From assembly GCF_016595215.1 (NCBI RefSeq), contig NZ_JAENHK010000007.1:248001-312000 (forward strand): DNA of 64,000 nt, written 5' to 3'. Position numbers and translations under genes: made by a program. This DNA comes from Chryseobacterium paridis (GTDB lineage Bacteria > Bacteroidota > Bacteroidia > Flavobacteriales > Weeksellaceae). Positions 1-8,381 of this stretch are shown piece after piece. Under the pieces are notes generated by a model. It was given only the letters and a program-made list of their open reading frames with translations, searched no databases and was not told the origin of the DNA. The number at the start of each line of letters is the position of its first letter. Position 1 is the stretch's first letter.

Positions 1-1
1 T

Positions 2-511
2 GATAGTAATGCAAAAAGACATACGAGTTTCGTTTCTGTATATGTATACCCATTGGTAGATGATACCATTGAAATTAATATCAATCCTGCAGATATTTCA
101 TTTGAAACCATGCGAAGCTCGGGAGCAGGAGGACAGAACGTAAACAAGGTGGAAACAGCCGTACGTCTTCGTCACGCACCTACAGGAATCATTATAGAGA
201 ATTCGGAATCTCGTTCGCAGCTTCAGAACAAAGAAAAAGCGATGCAATTACTTCGTTCAAGATTATATGAAATGGAGCTTGAAGAGCGTATGAAAGCCCG
301 AAATGAAATAGAATCTAATAAAATGAAAATCGAGTGGGGAAGTCAGATCAGAAATTACGTTATGCATCCTTATAAACTGGTAAAAGATGTACGTTCCGGA
401 CATGAAACTTCTGATGTGGATTCTGTGATGAACGGAAATCTTACTCCATTCCTGAAAGCATTTCTAATGGCCGATGGAACGGCAGTTTCTGATGATGATC
501 TGGACCTGTAA
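2..511 (+). CDS. prfB: Peptide chain release factor 2, C-terminal part (5' end outside window)
   Basis: Class I release factor that reads UGA and UAA stop codons and triggers peptidyl-tRNA hydrolysis on the ribosome. The frame is open from base 2, so the gene begins before the window; the TTG at 53 is internal. The catalytic GGQ loop is encoded at 128-136 within the context GAGGQNVNK, followed by the usual RF domain 3 tail with SRSQLQNK and the end segment [15 protein letters not shown], which is typical of RF2. The upstream residues RHTSF and VYPLVDD also fit RF2 better than RF1. The stop-recognition tripeptide and any programmed frameshift site lie outside the window, so the RF2 assignment rests on the C-terminal half only. 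Confidence 0.95.
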   Translation, partial: DSNAKRHTSFVSVYVYPLVDDTIEININPADISFETMRSSGAGGQNVNKVETAVRLRHAPTGIIIENSESRSQLQNKEKAMQLLRSRLYEMELEERMKARNEIESNKMKIEWGSQIRNYVMHPYKLVKDVRSGHETSDVDSVMNGNLTPFLKAFLMADGTAVSDDDLDL

Positions 512-574
512 AATATTATTTTAGTTTTTTAGTTAAAATCTTATAATTAATTTCCTATTCAGAGTTTTTAGACC

Positions 575-582
575 TATTTTTG
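575..582 (+). promoter_or_regulatory. Promoter -7 element of the DedA gene
   Basis: TATTTTTG matches the flavobacterial -7 consensus TAnnTTTG exactly and lies 16 bp before the ATG at 599, giving a predicted leader of about 10 nt. No TTG is seen at the expected -33 distance, so only half of the promoter is supported. Confidence 0.45.
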
Positions 583-598
583 TTACTTATCAATATGT

Positions 599-1294
599 AT
601 GGAAGATTTCAATAGCTGGAAAGATTTATTAAACCCAGAATTTTATATAAAAATGGGTGGGTTTTGGCTTATTCTATTTATTATTTTTGCTGAAACTGGT
701 CTTTTTGTAGGATTTTTTTTACCAGGAGACTCTTTATTGTTTGTTTCAGGAATTTATGCCGTTGAAATCATCAAAGAGACTTTTGGCTCCACAGGGAGTG
801 ATCTTTTAGATACAACGATTCTAGCGACTTCTGTTGCTTTTGCTGCTATTGTTGGTAATGAAGTAGGATATTACTTTGGAGTGAAAGCTGGCCCGGCTTT
901 ATATAAGAAGCAGGATACTTTCTTATTCAAGAAAAAATATTTGTACCAGGCTCATGACTTTTTTGAAAAGCATGGTGCTTTAGCCATTATTATGGCCAGA
1001 TTCTTACCTGTTGTAAGAACTTTTACGCCTATCGTTGCCGGAATTGTAAAGATGGACAAAAAAGAGTTTTTAAGGGATAATGTGATCGGTGCTGTACTGT
1101 GGTCATTTATCCTGATTTTTGCAGGTCACTATCTGGATAAATTATTCCAGGAGCAATTTGGAATCAACCTTAAGGAAAAACTTGAATTGATCATTATTGT
1201 TATTGTCCTTGTTACAACGCTTCCGATTATTATTAAGTTTCTATTTGGAAAGAAAGAGGATCATTCTAAGTATGAAGATAATTCAACTGAATAA
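599..1294 (+). CDS. DedA family inner-membrane protein
   Basis: DedA/SNARE-associated (VTT) membrane protein, a family implicated in lipid scrambling or transport and in maintaining proton motive force. The 231 residues contain four or five hydrophobic segments (about 22-48, 74-93, 128-150, 161-177, 196-214). Family motifs are visible: LPGDS at 41-45 in the first re-entrant region, GNEVGYYFG at 86-94, and the ARFLPVVRTFTP motif at 133-144 with its conserved arginines. The C-terminal tail is charged and probably cytoplasmic. The gene stands alone between prfB and a convergent esterase gene and ends in a shared hairpin. The substrate cannot be told from sequence. Confidence 0.9.
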   Translation: MEDFNSWKDLLNPEFYIKMGGFWLILFIIFAETGLFVGFFLPGDSLLFVSGIYAVEIIKETFGSTGSDLLDTTILATSVAFAAIVGNEVGYYFGVKAGPALYKKQDTFLFKKKYLYQAHDFFEKHGALAIIMARFLPVVRTFTPIVAGIVKMDKKEFLRDNVIGAVLWSFILIFAGHYLDKLFQEQFGINLKEKLELIIIVIVLVTTLPIIIKFLFGKKEDHSKYEDNSTE

Positions 1295-1319
1295 AATTAT
1301 AGTGAATATAAAATATAGT

Positions 1320-1340
1320 AACCTGCTTTTTTAGTAGGTT
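1320..1340 (+). terminator. Terminator between dedA and the convergent esterase gene
   Basis: AACCTGC and GTAGGTT form a stem with one mismatch around a T-rich loop, followed by a T tract on the plus strand. The downstream arm overlaps the stop codon of the convergent gene. Confidence 0.6.
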
Positions 1341-2208
1341 ATTTTTTTATCCACTCCAGAATATTAGGATAAATAATACTGTCTCTTTTATGTTTACTGA
1401 AAAACCTTGGAGCATGACCTGTATTTTTCATGAAAACAAGTTTATGTATAACGTTTTGGTTGGCTAAAGCAGAATCTAATGCCAGACCTTGGTTTTTATT
1501 GACCAGGAAATCCTGGTTCCCCTGAAATATCAGAGTCGGTACATTCGTAATATTTGCGATAGGGCTTGCCTTTTTAAACTCCTCAGATAGATTATTACGC
1601 TCAAATTTTACTCCTACAACTTTTTGTATCGTTGGTGAAGTATATTTGGAATAAAATGATTGTAAAAATTCAGAAGAATAAAAATCGGTAGGGCCACTTA
1701 AAGAAATAATTTTTTTAATCTGATCAGGGTTTTGATACCCATACAATAGTGCCAAGTGACCACCAGCACTTTCTCCTAAAATAATATAATTATCAGGTTG
1801 CAGTTGTGCTTTTTCAGCTAAAGAATTAAATTTCTCAATAACCAGGCTAATGTCTTCCAGCTGCTCCCTGTAGGTGATTTTCTTAGATTTTGAAACCAGT
1901 CTGTAATTAATGTTAATGCTCGGAACATTATTTTTAAAAAGCATTTTCTGGATCTGGATCATATGTTCCTTTCTTCCATACTTCCATGCTCCACCATGCA
2001 CAATAAGTACTACAGGAGAATTCTCAGAATAAACAGATGGAAGAAAAACATCCATCTTTTGTCTTTTATGTTCGCCGTACTTTAAATTGTAAATTTTCTG
2101 CTGATTGTTATCCCCCACCCAAACTCTGAATCTTGTATTACATGAATTTAATAAAAAGCCAATACACCCTAGAATAAAAAAATGATATCTGAGTATGAGC
2201 TTTTTCAT
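1339..2208 (-). CDS. Alpha/beta hydrolase, esterase/lipase-like lipoprotein
   Basis: Carboxylesterase of the BD-FAE/hormone-sensitive-lipase-like group. The signal sequence ends in a lipobox (LLNSC, Cys23), so the protein is probably lipid-anchored in the envelope. The oxyanion-hole motif HGGAW is at 71-75, the nucleophile elbow GESAGGH gives Ser147, and Asp233 (NQDFL) and His265 (TGHAP) complete the catalytic triad in the expected order and spacing. The 289-residue length is normal for the family. The substrate is unknown; short acyl esters, or acetyl groups on sugars, are common for this fold. It is monocistronic and convergent with the DedA gene. Confidence 0.85.
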   Translation of the reverse strand: MKKLILRYHFFILGCIGFLLNSCNTRFRVWVGDNNQQKIYNLKYGEHKRQKMDVFLPSVYSENSPVVLIVHGGAWKYGRKEHMIQIQKMLFKNNVPSININYRLVSKSKKITYREQLEDISLVIEKFNSLAEKAQLQPDNYIILGESAGGHLALLYGYQNPDQIKKIISLSGPTDFYSSEFLQSFYSKYTSPTIQKVVGVKFERNNLSEEFKKASPIANITNVPTLIFQGNQDFLVNKNQGLALDSALANQNVIHKLVFMKNTGHAPRFFSKHKRDSIIYPNILEWIKK

Positions 2209-2264
2209 AGATCAAATGTAAGGAAAATATGGGGATTGTAAGGATCGTAGATTCCTGTAATCTA

Positions 2265-2693
2265 TCAGCTTTGCTCTGCCAGTTCTTTCAATTTCTGATT
2301 CATGGCATTGAATCCGGTAGCAGTACCATCAAAATTAAAAAAAGGAACGAGAAGTCCTGAGAATTTCTCTGATTGAACAAATCTTGTTGTACCGTTGTTA
2401 TTATCGATCAGTTCAAACCTATGCTCCCCATCAAATAATCCCTTGAATAATAATGTACCTAACCATGCCAACTCTCTATTATCTTTTTTTGATATGATTA
2501 CTGGTTTGAAGGTCATTCCTTTTCCTTTTTGTGGTTCAATTTTGACTTGTATCCGATTGCCTTCTTCTATTGCTCCCTGAATATCGGTAATAAATGGATT
2601 CCAATCTGGAAATTTTTTAAAATCAGTCAGTATCTCCCATATTTTTTCGGGGCTTGCATGAATCGTAATTTCTGTTTCAATTTTCTTTGACAT
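2265..2693 (-). CDS. SRPBCC (START-like) domain protein
   Basis: Small single-domain protein of the polyketide cyclase/AHSA1-type SRPBCC fold, which forms a hydrophobic cavity for a ligand. The 142 residues begin with the family pattern of an ITIHASPEKIWEILTDF helix-grip start and an FPDWNPFI segment, and end with a long C-terminal helix (GFNAMNQKLKELAEQ). No signal peptide or membrane segment is seen, so it is likely cytoplasmic. It lies 61 bp downstream of the Crp/Fnr regulator gene on the same strand and may be cotranscribed with it. The ligand or reaction cannot be predicted. Confidence 0.8.
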   Translation of the reverse strand: MSKKIETEITIHASPEKIWEILTDFKKFPDWNPFITDIQGAIEEGNRIQVKIEPQKGKGMTFKPVIISKKDNRELAWLGTLLFKGLFDGEHRFELIDNNNGTTRFVQSEKFSGLLVPFFNFDGTATGFNAMNQKLKELAEQS

Positions 2694-2754
2694 GATAAAA
2701 ATGATTTATAAGGACAAAGGTCGTTCAGAATACAATAGATCCACTTGATAAAAA

Positions 2755-3348
2755 TCAAGGATTTCCAGTTGCTATTTTATTTCTTATCCTGCTGAAAGTT
2801 TCTGAGGTCATCCCAAGCATTGATGCGATGTACTGTAAAGGAATCTGATTAAATAATTTAGGATTTTCATTAAAAAAACATCTGTATCTTTCTTCAGCAG
2901 TCATTGATAAATGACTATAGATCCTGGTTTCCATCGTAGTAAAACAATGAACAATAAATGCTTTTTCCAGAATCTGCCACTTGGGAACACGATCCTGTAG
3001 TTTTTCATAATCGCTTTTGTCGATCGTATACAATTGAGTATCAGTAAGCGCCTGAATTGTCCAACGTGCCGGAATATCAGACATAAAGCTTGATAGATCT
3101 GTTACAAAATGACCTTTTGTGGAGATCCACTGTGTAATTTCCTTCTTTTCTGTTTCACAAAAAATTCTTAGAAATCCGGACTGGATAAAACTCAGTTTTG
3201 TGCTTTTCTTTCCAGCTGTTAGGAAAAACTGATTTTTCTTGATCACTTCTGGTTTGAAGAAAGACACAATTGTTTTCAGATCATCATGTTCAATGTTTGT
3301 AAAGTATGAAATAAGACTTAGCTCAAGATCGGTTGTTATCGGATTCAT
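2755..3348 (-). CDS. Crp/Fnr family transcriptional regulator
   Basis: A cyclic-nucleotide-binding-type beta-roll covers about residues 20-120, followed by the dimer helix and a C-terminal winged helix (about 140-195) with the recognition region IASMLGMTSETFSRIRNK. No cysteine set for an Fe-S cluster is present, so it is not an oxygen-sensing FNR. The phosphate-binding arginine signature of true CRP is not evident, and the effector is unknown. The start codon overlaps the stop of the upstream TPR gene (ATGA at 3345-3348), which implies translational coupling. Similar small Crp-like regulators are common in flavobacteria and often control an adjacent enzyme gene; here the SRPBCC gene is the downstream neighbour. 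Confidence 0.85.
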   Translation of the reverse strand: MNPITTDLELSLISYFTNIEHDDLKTIVSFFKPEVIKKNQFFLTAGKKSTKLSFIQSGFLRIFCETEKKEITQWISTKGHFVTDLSSFMSDIPARWTIQALTDTQLYTIDKSDYEKLQDRVPKWQILEKAFIVHCFTTMETRIYSHLSMTAEERYRCFFNENPKLFNQIPLQYIASMLGMTSETFSRIRNKIATGNP

Positions 3349-3842
3349 TTTTGGTGTGTTTCTAAATTTTCAGCATATCTGTACAATGAGTTGTTGTACC
3401 TTGGAAGATGCCGGGATAATGCTTTTAAAGTTAAAGATAATGCCTCTTTGTTTTCTCCTGCTGAATAAAGAGAAAGTGCTAAAAAGGAGTCAACAGCATC
3501 ATCCAATTCATCTGATTGATTTGATTTTTCTTCCCTAAGAATCCGGATGCTTTCTTCAATTTTACCATTGTTTCTTAAAGTGCTGGACAACTGAATTCTG
3601 GCTCTCCTTCTTCGTAATCCCGATAATCCAAGCTCTAATGCTGATCTGTACAATGGTTCGGCTTCTATTTCGTTTCCTGTTGAGTCAAATGCGCATGCCA
3701 TTTCAAAATCAGCGATAGCTTTTGAGTCTAAGAGCTGACCTGTATGATCTTTTATTTGCTGGATAAAATCCTCATTGTCTATTTTTCCTAATTGCTGCCA
3801 AATAGATTGCAGATCCTTTTCCCAATTTTCTGTTGCCGTCAT
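3345..3842 (-). CDS. Tetratricopeptide repeat protein
   Basis: A 165-residue soluble helical protein. Two to three TPR-like helix pairs can be seen at about residues 36-75 (ADFEMACAFDSTGNEIEAEPLYRSALELG), 76-110 (RRRARIQLSSTLRNNGKIEESIRILREE) and 113-150 (DDAVDSFLALSLYSAGENKEALSLTLKAL). There is no signal peptide. It is the first gene of a likely operon with the Crp/Fnr regulator, overlapping it by 4 bp. TPR proteins act as protein-interaction scaffolds, so binding to the regulator or to an enzyme is possible, but that is inference from coupling alone. Confidence 0.8.
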   Translation of the reverse strand: MTATENWEKDLQSIWQQLGKIDNEDFIQQIKDHTGQLLDSKAIADFEMACAFDSTGNEIEAEPLYRSALELGLSGLRRRRARIQLSSTLRNNGKIEESIRILREEKSNQSDELDDAVDSFLALSLYSAGENKEALSLTLKALSRHLPRYNNSLYRYAENLETHQK

Positions 3843-3994
3843 AGTATAAAATTATCCTGTTGAGAATACAAATATGGGAAGATAATTGGATACGAAAAAA
3901 ATAATGCTGGATGTTTAATATTCCATTTTTTATTCTGGTTTTTTTTCTCTGCTAAAATGATTTTAAAAGAAAATGAGAAATAGAATTAAATAGT

Positions 3995-4002
3995 TATTTT
4001 TG
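3995..4002 (+). promoter_or_regulatory. Promoter -7 element of the DUF808 gene
   Basis: TATTTTTG is a perfect TAnnTTTG match, 22 bp before the ATG at 4025. No convincing TTG is found at -33. Confidence 0.4.
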
Positions 4003-4024
4003 CTGATAAATAATAACGAAAAAT

Positions 4025-4906
4025 ATGGCATCTGGTTTTTTTGCAATTTTAGATGATCTTGCTGCTTTAATGGATGATGTAGCTGTAACAAGTAAAATAG
4101 CTACCCAAAAAACGGCGGGGATCTTAGGGGATGATTTAGCTGTAAATGCAGAAAAAGCCACAGGTTTTATTTCTTCGCGTGAAATACCCGTTTTATGGGC
4201 GATCACAAAAGGATCATTTATTAATAAACTGATTATACTTCCCATTGCATTCTTGCTTCATTGGCTATATAAACCGGCCATAGAGATCATATTGGTTTTA
4301 GGAGGTTTTTATCTTGCATTTGAAGGGGTAGAAAAGATTATTGAATTTTTATTCCACCGCGACAAAAAAGGGCATGAAGTAGTAGAAGAGAGTGTAATAG
4401 ATGAAGATGAAGGCAATTCTGAGAAATCAAAAATAAGGTCTGCAATTACTACGGACTTTATCCTTTCCATAGAGATTGTTATTATTGCTCTAGGAACAGT
4501 TCTGGAGGAGCAGCACCCACTATTAACACAAATCATTACAGTAAGTCTTGTTTCATTTTTGGCAACAATAGGAGTATATGGTATTGTGGCTCTGATTGTA
4601 AGGATGGATGATGCCGGTTTTAAACTGATCAAAAAGAGTAACGATAAAGGGTTTTTTTCTAAATTGGGGCATTTATTAGTAAAAGCTTTGCCTGTGATTA
4701 TTAAAATATTGGCAATTGTTGGAACGATAGCTCTGATTCTGGTTTCAGGTGGTATTTTTGCCCATAATATATCTTATTTACATCATTTCCTGCCTACGTG
4801 GCCTTCTGCTCTTAAAGATCTTGTTTTGGGGTTGAGTGGAGGATTGCTTGCAGTAGCTCTTTTTACGATAGGCAAAAAGATTTATACACTGGCAATTCGT
4901 AAATAG
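4025..4906 (+). CDS. DUF808 (YedI-like) membrane protein
   Basis: Multi-spanning membrane protein of the DUF808 family, function unknown. The N-terminus MASGFFAILDDLAALMDDVA and the next segment TQKTAGILGDDLAVNAEKATGF are the family signature. The 293 residues contain hydrophobic stretches at about 66-100, 146-165, 171-195, 223-250 and 265-290, with an acidic cytoplasmic loop at about 115-135. The length is normal for the family. The gene stands alone; the start is the first residue of the conserved signature, so it is secure. Some relatives sit near phosphatase or transport genes, but nothing here points to a role. Confidence 0.9.
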   Translation: MASGFFAILDDLAALMDDVAVTSKIATQKTAGILGDDLAVNAEKATGFISSREIPVLWAITKGSFINKLIILPIAFLLHWLYKPAIEIILVLGGFYLAFEGVEKIIEFLFHRDKKGHEVVEESVIDEDEGNSEKSKIRSAITTDFILSIEIVIIALGTVLEEQHPLLTQIITVSLVSFLATIGVYGIVALIVRMDDAGFKLIKKSNDKGFFSKLGHLLVKALPVIIKILAIVGTIALILVSGGIFAHNISYLHHFLPTWPSALKDLVLGLSGGLLAVALFTIGKKIYTLAIRK

Positions 4907-4996
4907 TTAAAGGAAATTCAACCTCTGAAATTGAAAATATCAAACAAAACGATTCAGTATAATTACATATGGTAGTGTATCCGGTTTATTGATGTT

Positions 4997-5905
4997 ATGA
5001 GAAACCTGTCGATTGATATATTAAAAATTATCCTTGCATTCTTCGTTGTTTTCCTGCACATGCATCTTCTTCGGGACTCTTATCCTGTTTTAAGCTTTGT
5101 GCTTGTTAATGGAATTTTCAGAATGGCCGTACCTACCTTTTTAGTTATTACGGGCTATTATTTTTATTATGTTGATGATAAGAATAAACTGAAGAAGTGG
5201 TTAATAAGGATATTCATACTGTATTTGATCTGGTCCATTATTTATATACCTTTTTGGAAAGAAGGAGATGCGTGGATGAATATTATATTTGGTTATCATC
5301 ATTTATGGTACCTGATCGGAACCTTCTTTTCCGGGATTATTTTGTTTTTTATGAGGAAAATATCTGTTAATTTATTAGCAGGGCTTGCTGTTTTATTATT
5401 TAGCCTGGGATATGGAATACAGACTTTAGGAAACCTCCATTATTTTGAATATGAAACCGATTCGGTGATCAACCTTTTTCCATCATACAGGAACTTTCTC
5501 TTAGTATGCTTTCCTTTTTTGACTATTGGATACCTGATCAATAAACTGAATCTTGATAGGAAGTACAAGTTTTCCTTGATAGATGTGGTTATTGCAATGG
5601 GGTCTGTTGCTTTAGAATCGCTTTTCAACTATAAAATGATCAATTCAAGGGAGAATATTGATTTATTATTTTCTCTGTTAATTGCTTGTCCCGTACTGTT
5701 TATCTATTGTAAAAATCTTTCTGTGATGGTAGATACTAAGCTTTTAGCAAGCCTTTCCACAGCGATTTATGTTATACATCCATTGATCATGAAGTGGGTG
5801 TTGGACAAGTATTATCCATTCGAAATTCCCATTTTTATTATCATAGTGTTGATTTCCAGTTTTATTCTTGTATTGGCTAACCGGAAACTAAAGTATCTGT
5901 TGTAG
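4997..5905 (+). CDS. Acyltransferase 3 family membrane protein
   Basis: Integral membrane O-acyltransferase of the acyltransferase-3 (OafA/WecH-like) family, which transfers acetyl or other acyl groups to surface sugars or lipids. The 302 residues carry about nine or ten hydrophobic helices. The N-terminal signature SIDILKIILAFFVVFLHMH contains the family histidine near residue 21, followed by AVPTFLVITGYYFYY in helix 2. It is a compact version without an extra SGNH domain. The last hydrophobic segment ends in a Lys/Arg tail. No glycan gene cluster surrounds it, so the acceptor is not predictable. Confidence 0.85.
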   Translation: MRNLSIDILKIILAFFVVFLHMHLLRDSYPVLSFVLVNGIFRMAVPTFLVITGYYFYYVDDKNKLKKWLIRIFILYLIWSIIYIPFWKEGDAWMNIIFGYHHLWYLIGTFFSGIILFFMRKISVNLLAGLAVLLFSLGYGIQTLGNLHYFEYETDSVINLFPSYRNFLLVCFPFLTIGYLINKLNLDRKYKFSLIDVVIAMGSVALESLFNYKMINSRENIDLLFSLLIACPVLFIYCKNLSVMVDTKLLASLSTAIYVIHPLIMKWVLDKYYPFEIPIFIIIVLISSFILVLANRKLKYLL

Positions 5906-6011
5906 GAAACGTTTGGTTAGTTGTCTGTAATTTTCAGTCCATTGATAAATGCAAGTTTAACTTTTCTGCATAAATGAGTTTTTAATGAACTTCAATGTTT
6001 TAAAGCAATAA

Positions 6012-6470
6012 TTAATATTTGCCACAGAAATTTTTTATGTTTTGATCAAAGGAATAAGCTATCGTGAGAAAATTAGCATCTCTATTAGAGAATTCAATTT
6101 GGTTCAAAATTTTTTTTTGAGCTATATCATACACTTCGTCATGAGCTTTCATGAAATCAATTTGCATTTCGGGCTTGGGGTATCTCTTTAATGCAATGGA
6201 ATAACATGAGTCATCTATTTCAAATTCTCTTTTTACAAAGTCACAAAAGCTTAAATTTTTTTTATCTAAAGAATTCAAGAGCGTAATGAATTTCTTTTTA
6301 TCATTTTCATGTCGTATTTTATATAATACTTTCTCTCGGAATTCATCATTTGGCAAACTATATTTTTTAATCTCCATTTTATTATTCTCAATAATCAGTT
6401 TTCTTTTTTCCTCCTTACAAGAAATAATCAAAGTTAATAGGAGTAAAAATAAAGTAGTTATTTTTTTCAA
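6012..6470 (-). CDS. Small hypothetical lipoprotein
   Basis: I do not recognise this family. The 152-residue product starts with a type II signal peptide (MKKITTLFLLLLTLIISC), with the lipidated Cys at residue 18 followed by Lys-Glu-Glu, a charged stretch that resembles the lipoprotein export signal for surface display in Bacteroidetes. The mature part is highly charged, mostly helical, and contains two more Cys residues (CDFVKREFEIDDSC at about 106-120) that could pair in the periplasm, plus one near the C-terminus. It is very AT-rich and Lys/Asn-rich compared with its neighbours, which fits a fast-evolving accessory gene. It lies downstream of the dnaJ terminator, so it probably has its own promoter. 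Confidence 0.6.
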   Translation of the reverse strand: MKKITTLFLLLLTLIISCKEEKRKLIIENNKMEIKKYSLPNDEFREKVLYKIRHENDKKKFITLLNSLDKKNLSFCDFVKREFEIDDSCYSIALKRYPKPEMQIDFMKAHDEVYDIAQKKILNQIEFSNRDANFLTIAYSFDQNIKNFCGKY

Positions 6471-6515
6471 GGTAATTTATTTGCTTACTAAAATAATATA
6501 AGCTACATTAATAAA

Positions 6516-6543
6516 AAAAGGGATTCCGTAAAGAACCCCTTTT
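6516..6543 (-). terminator. dnaJ terminator
   Basis: An 11-position stem (AAAAGGG plus TTC, with one A/C mismatch) around a CGTAAA loop. On the minus strand it is followed by seven T residues. Confidence 0.75.
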
Positions 6544-6549
6544 ATATAT

Positions 6550-7671
6550 TTAGTTGAATAAATCTTTTACTTTATCAAAGAACGTTTTTTCCTTTCCGGA
6601 AGGTTCTGCAACCATTTCTCCGCTGGACATTTGCTTTTCGAAAAAGTCTTTCTGATCTTTCGTTAGTTTTTGTGGTGTCCATACGTTGATGTGTATAAAC
6701 ATATCACCTTTACCATAGCTATCGATGCTTGGTAAACCTTTTCCTGCCAATCTTAAGATTTTTCCAGATTGTGTTCCAGGGTCAACGGTGATCTTTACTT
6801 TTCCACCTACTGTAGGTACTTCTTTTTTAGTTCCCAATGCAGCCTCTGCAAAGGAGATATACAATTCCTGATGAAGGTTATCCCCCTCTCTTTTAATTGT
6901 TTTATCCACTTCCTCTTCTACGATTACAAGTAGATCTCCTGCAATACCTCCAAAAGGAGCATCATTACCTTTTCCTCTTACGTTAAGCTGAATCCCATCT
7001 CTTGCTCCTGCCGGAATGTTGATGGTAATTTCCTCTTCGTCTTTTATTAAACCTTGTGCGTTAGCTCCTGCCGGAATTTTATCGGCAACCTTTCCGATAC
7101 CCTGACAAGTTCCGCAAGTTGTTTGAGTCTGCATTTGTCCGAACATGGTGTTCATTACTTTCAGCTGAACTCCGGATCCGTTACATGTAGGACATGTTTT
7201 TGAAGTGGCACCTTCTGCCATCTTCATTTTTTTTACTTTAAGAGTCTTTTGGGTTCCATTCACCATTTCTTCAAGGTTCAGCTTGATTCTGATTCTTAAA
7301 TTAGAACCTTTCACCTGCTGACGTCCTCCGCCTCCGCCGAAACCTCCGCCACCGAAATGACCACCGAAAATATCTCCAAACTGACTGAAAATATCTTCCA
7401 TATTCATTCCGCCTCCGAATCCGCCACCTCCGAATCCGCCATTTCCACCAACACCTGCGTGACCGTATTGGTCATATCTTGCACGTTTTTGGTCGTCGCT
7501 TAGTATTTCGTAAGCTTCAGCAGCTTCTTTGAATTTTTCCTCGGCCGCTGTATCACCCGGATTTTTATCTGGGTGAAATTTGATAGCCATTTTACGGTAT
7601 GCTTTCTTTATTTCGTCGGCTGAAGCAGATTTGCTTATCTCAAGAACCTCGTAATAATCTCTTTTTGACAT
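6550..7671 (-). CDS. dnaJ: Chaperone DnaJ (Hsp40), two-repeat zinc finger form
   Basis: Co-chaperone that delivers clients to DnaK and stimulates its ATPase. The J domain occupies residues 3-70 with the HPD motif at 33-35; a Gly/Phe-rich linker follows at about 74-118. The zinc region holds only two CxxCxGxG repeats (Cys160/163 and Cys186/189) where canonical type I DnaJ has four; the segment where repeat 4 would stand has no Cys. The two retained repeats align best with repeats 2 and 3 of E. coli DnaJ (zinc centre II). The C-terminal substrate-binding beta domains are complete ([13 protein letters not shown] onward). It lies about 100 bp downstream of grpE, so a grpE-dnaJ operon is likely. 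No CIRCE-like inverted repeat was found. Confidence 0.95.
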   Translation of the reverse strand: MSKRDYYEVLEISKSASADEIKKAYRKMAIKFHPDKNPGDTAAEEKFKEAAEAYEILSDDQKRARYDQYGHAGVGGNGGFGGGGFGGGMNMEDIFSQFGDIFGGHFGGGGFGGGGGRQQVKGSNLRIRIKLNLEEMVNGTQKTLKVKKMKMAEGATSKTCPTCNGSGVQLKVMNTMFGQMQTQTTCGTCQGIGKVADKIPAGANAQGLIKDEEEITINIPAGARDGIQLNVRGKGNDAPFGGIAGDLLVIVEEEVDKTIKREGDNLHQELYISFAEAALGTKKEVPTVGGKVKITVDPGTQSGKILRLAGKGLPSIDSYGKGDMFIHINVWTPQKLTKDQKDFFEKQMSSGEMVAEPSGKEKTFFDKVKDLFN

Positions 7672-7768
7672 GACAATTGTATAATTGATTAGATAAATGA
7701 CAATAGATATTCAGAGTGTATAAAGTGAAATAGATCAATTACCACTCACCATTTATCATTTATTAATA

Positions 7769-8305
7769 TTAGTTTCCTGTTACTACTTTAGCAAAACGAA
7801 TTACTTTATCACCTAACATATAACCTGTTTCGATAACATCTACGATTTTACCTTTCAGATCATCAGATGGAGCAGGAATTTGAGTAATTGCTTCGTGAAG
7901 ATCTACATTAAATGAATCTCCAGCTCTTACCTCCATTGTTTTCAGTCCTTTTTCAGTAAGTTTATTTTTGAATTTTTGATAGATAAGTTCAACACCTTGT
8001 AAGTCTGCTGCATTTCCATTTTTAGCAATTTCTTTTAATGCTCTTTCGAAATCATCCAATACTCCAAGCATAGAAACCATCATATCCTGGTTTGCGTACT
8101 GGAAAAACTCCATTTTCTCTTTTGAAGTTCTCTTTTTATAATTTTCAAATTCAGCATAAAGACGAATATAACGGTCTTTTTCTTCTGACAAAAGTTCTTC
8201 TGCAGTTGGAGTATTTGTCACATTTTCTTCAGAAGTATTTTCATTCTGAATATTGTCTTCTTGTTGCTTATTGATGTTTTCTTCGTTGATATCCTGATTT
8301 TCCAT
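7769..8305 (-). CDS. grpE: Nucleotide exchange factor GrpE
   Basis: Exchange factor for DnaK: it releases ADP so that clients cycle through the DnaK-DnaJ system. An acidic, Asn/Glu-rich, disordered N-terminus (about 1-38) is followed by the long dimerising helix (ELLSEEKDRYIRLYAEFENYKKR) and a C-terminal beta domain with the family motif VDLHEAITQIPAP and a GYMLGDKVIRFAKVVTG end. I choose the ATG at 8305 (MENQDIN); the frame can be extended by two codons to a TTG at 8311, which is less likely. The gene precedes dnaJ on the same strand. A CATATTTG sequence upstream resembles a -7 element with one mismatch. Confidence 0.95.
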   Translation of the reverse strand: MENQDINEENINKQQEDNIQNENTSEENVTNTPTAEELLSEEKDRYIRLYAEFENYKKRTSKEKMEFFQYANQDMMVSMLGVLDDFERALKEIAKNGNAADLQGVELIYQKFKNKLTEKGLKTMEVRAGDSFNVDLHEAITQIPAPSDDLKGKIVDVIETGYMLGDKVIRFAKVVTGN

Positions 8306-8381
8306 ATTCAATAACTATTTTACAGAGTTGTTTGTCAAAGATTCTGCCAAATAGCAAATATGGACATTAAGGCAGAAAAAA

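Noticed and set aside
8306..8381. A CIRCE/HrcA heat-shock operator before grpE
   Set aside because: No inverted repeat with the CIRCE arms was found; only an imperfect CATATTTG -7-like element is present.
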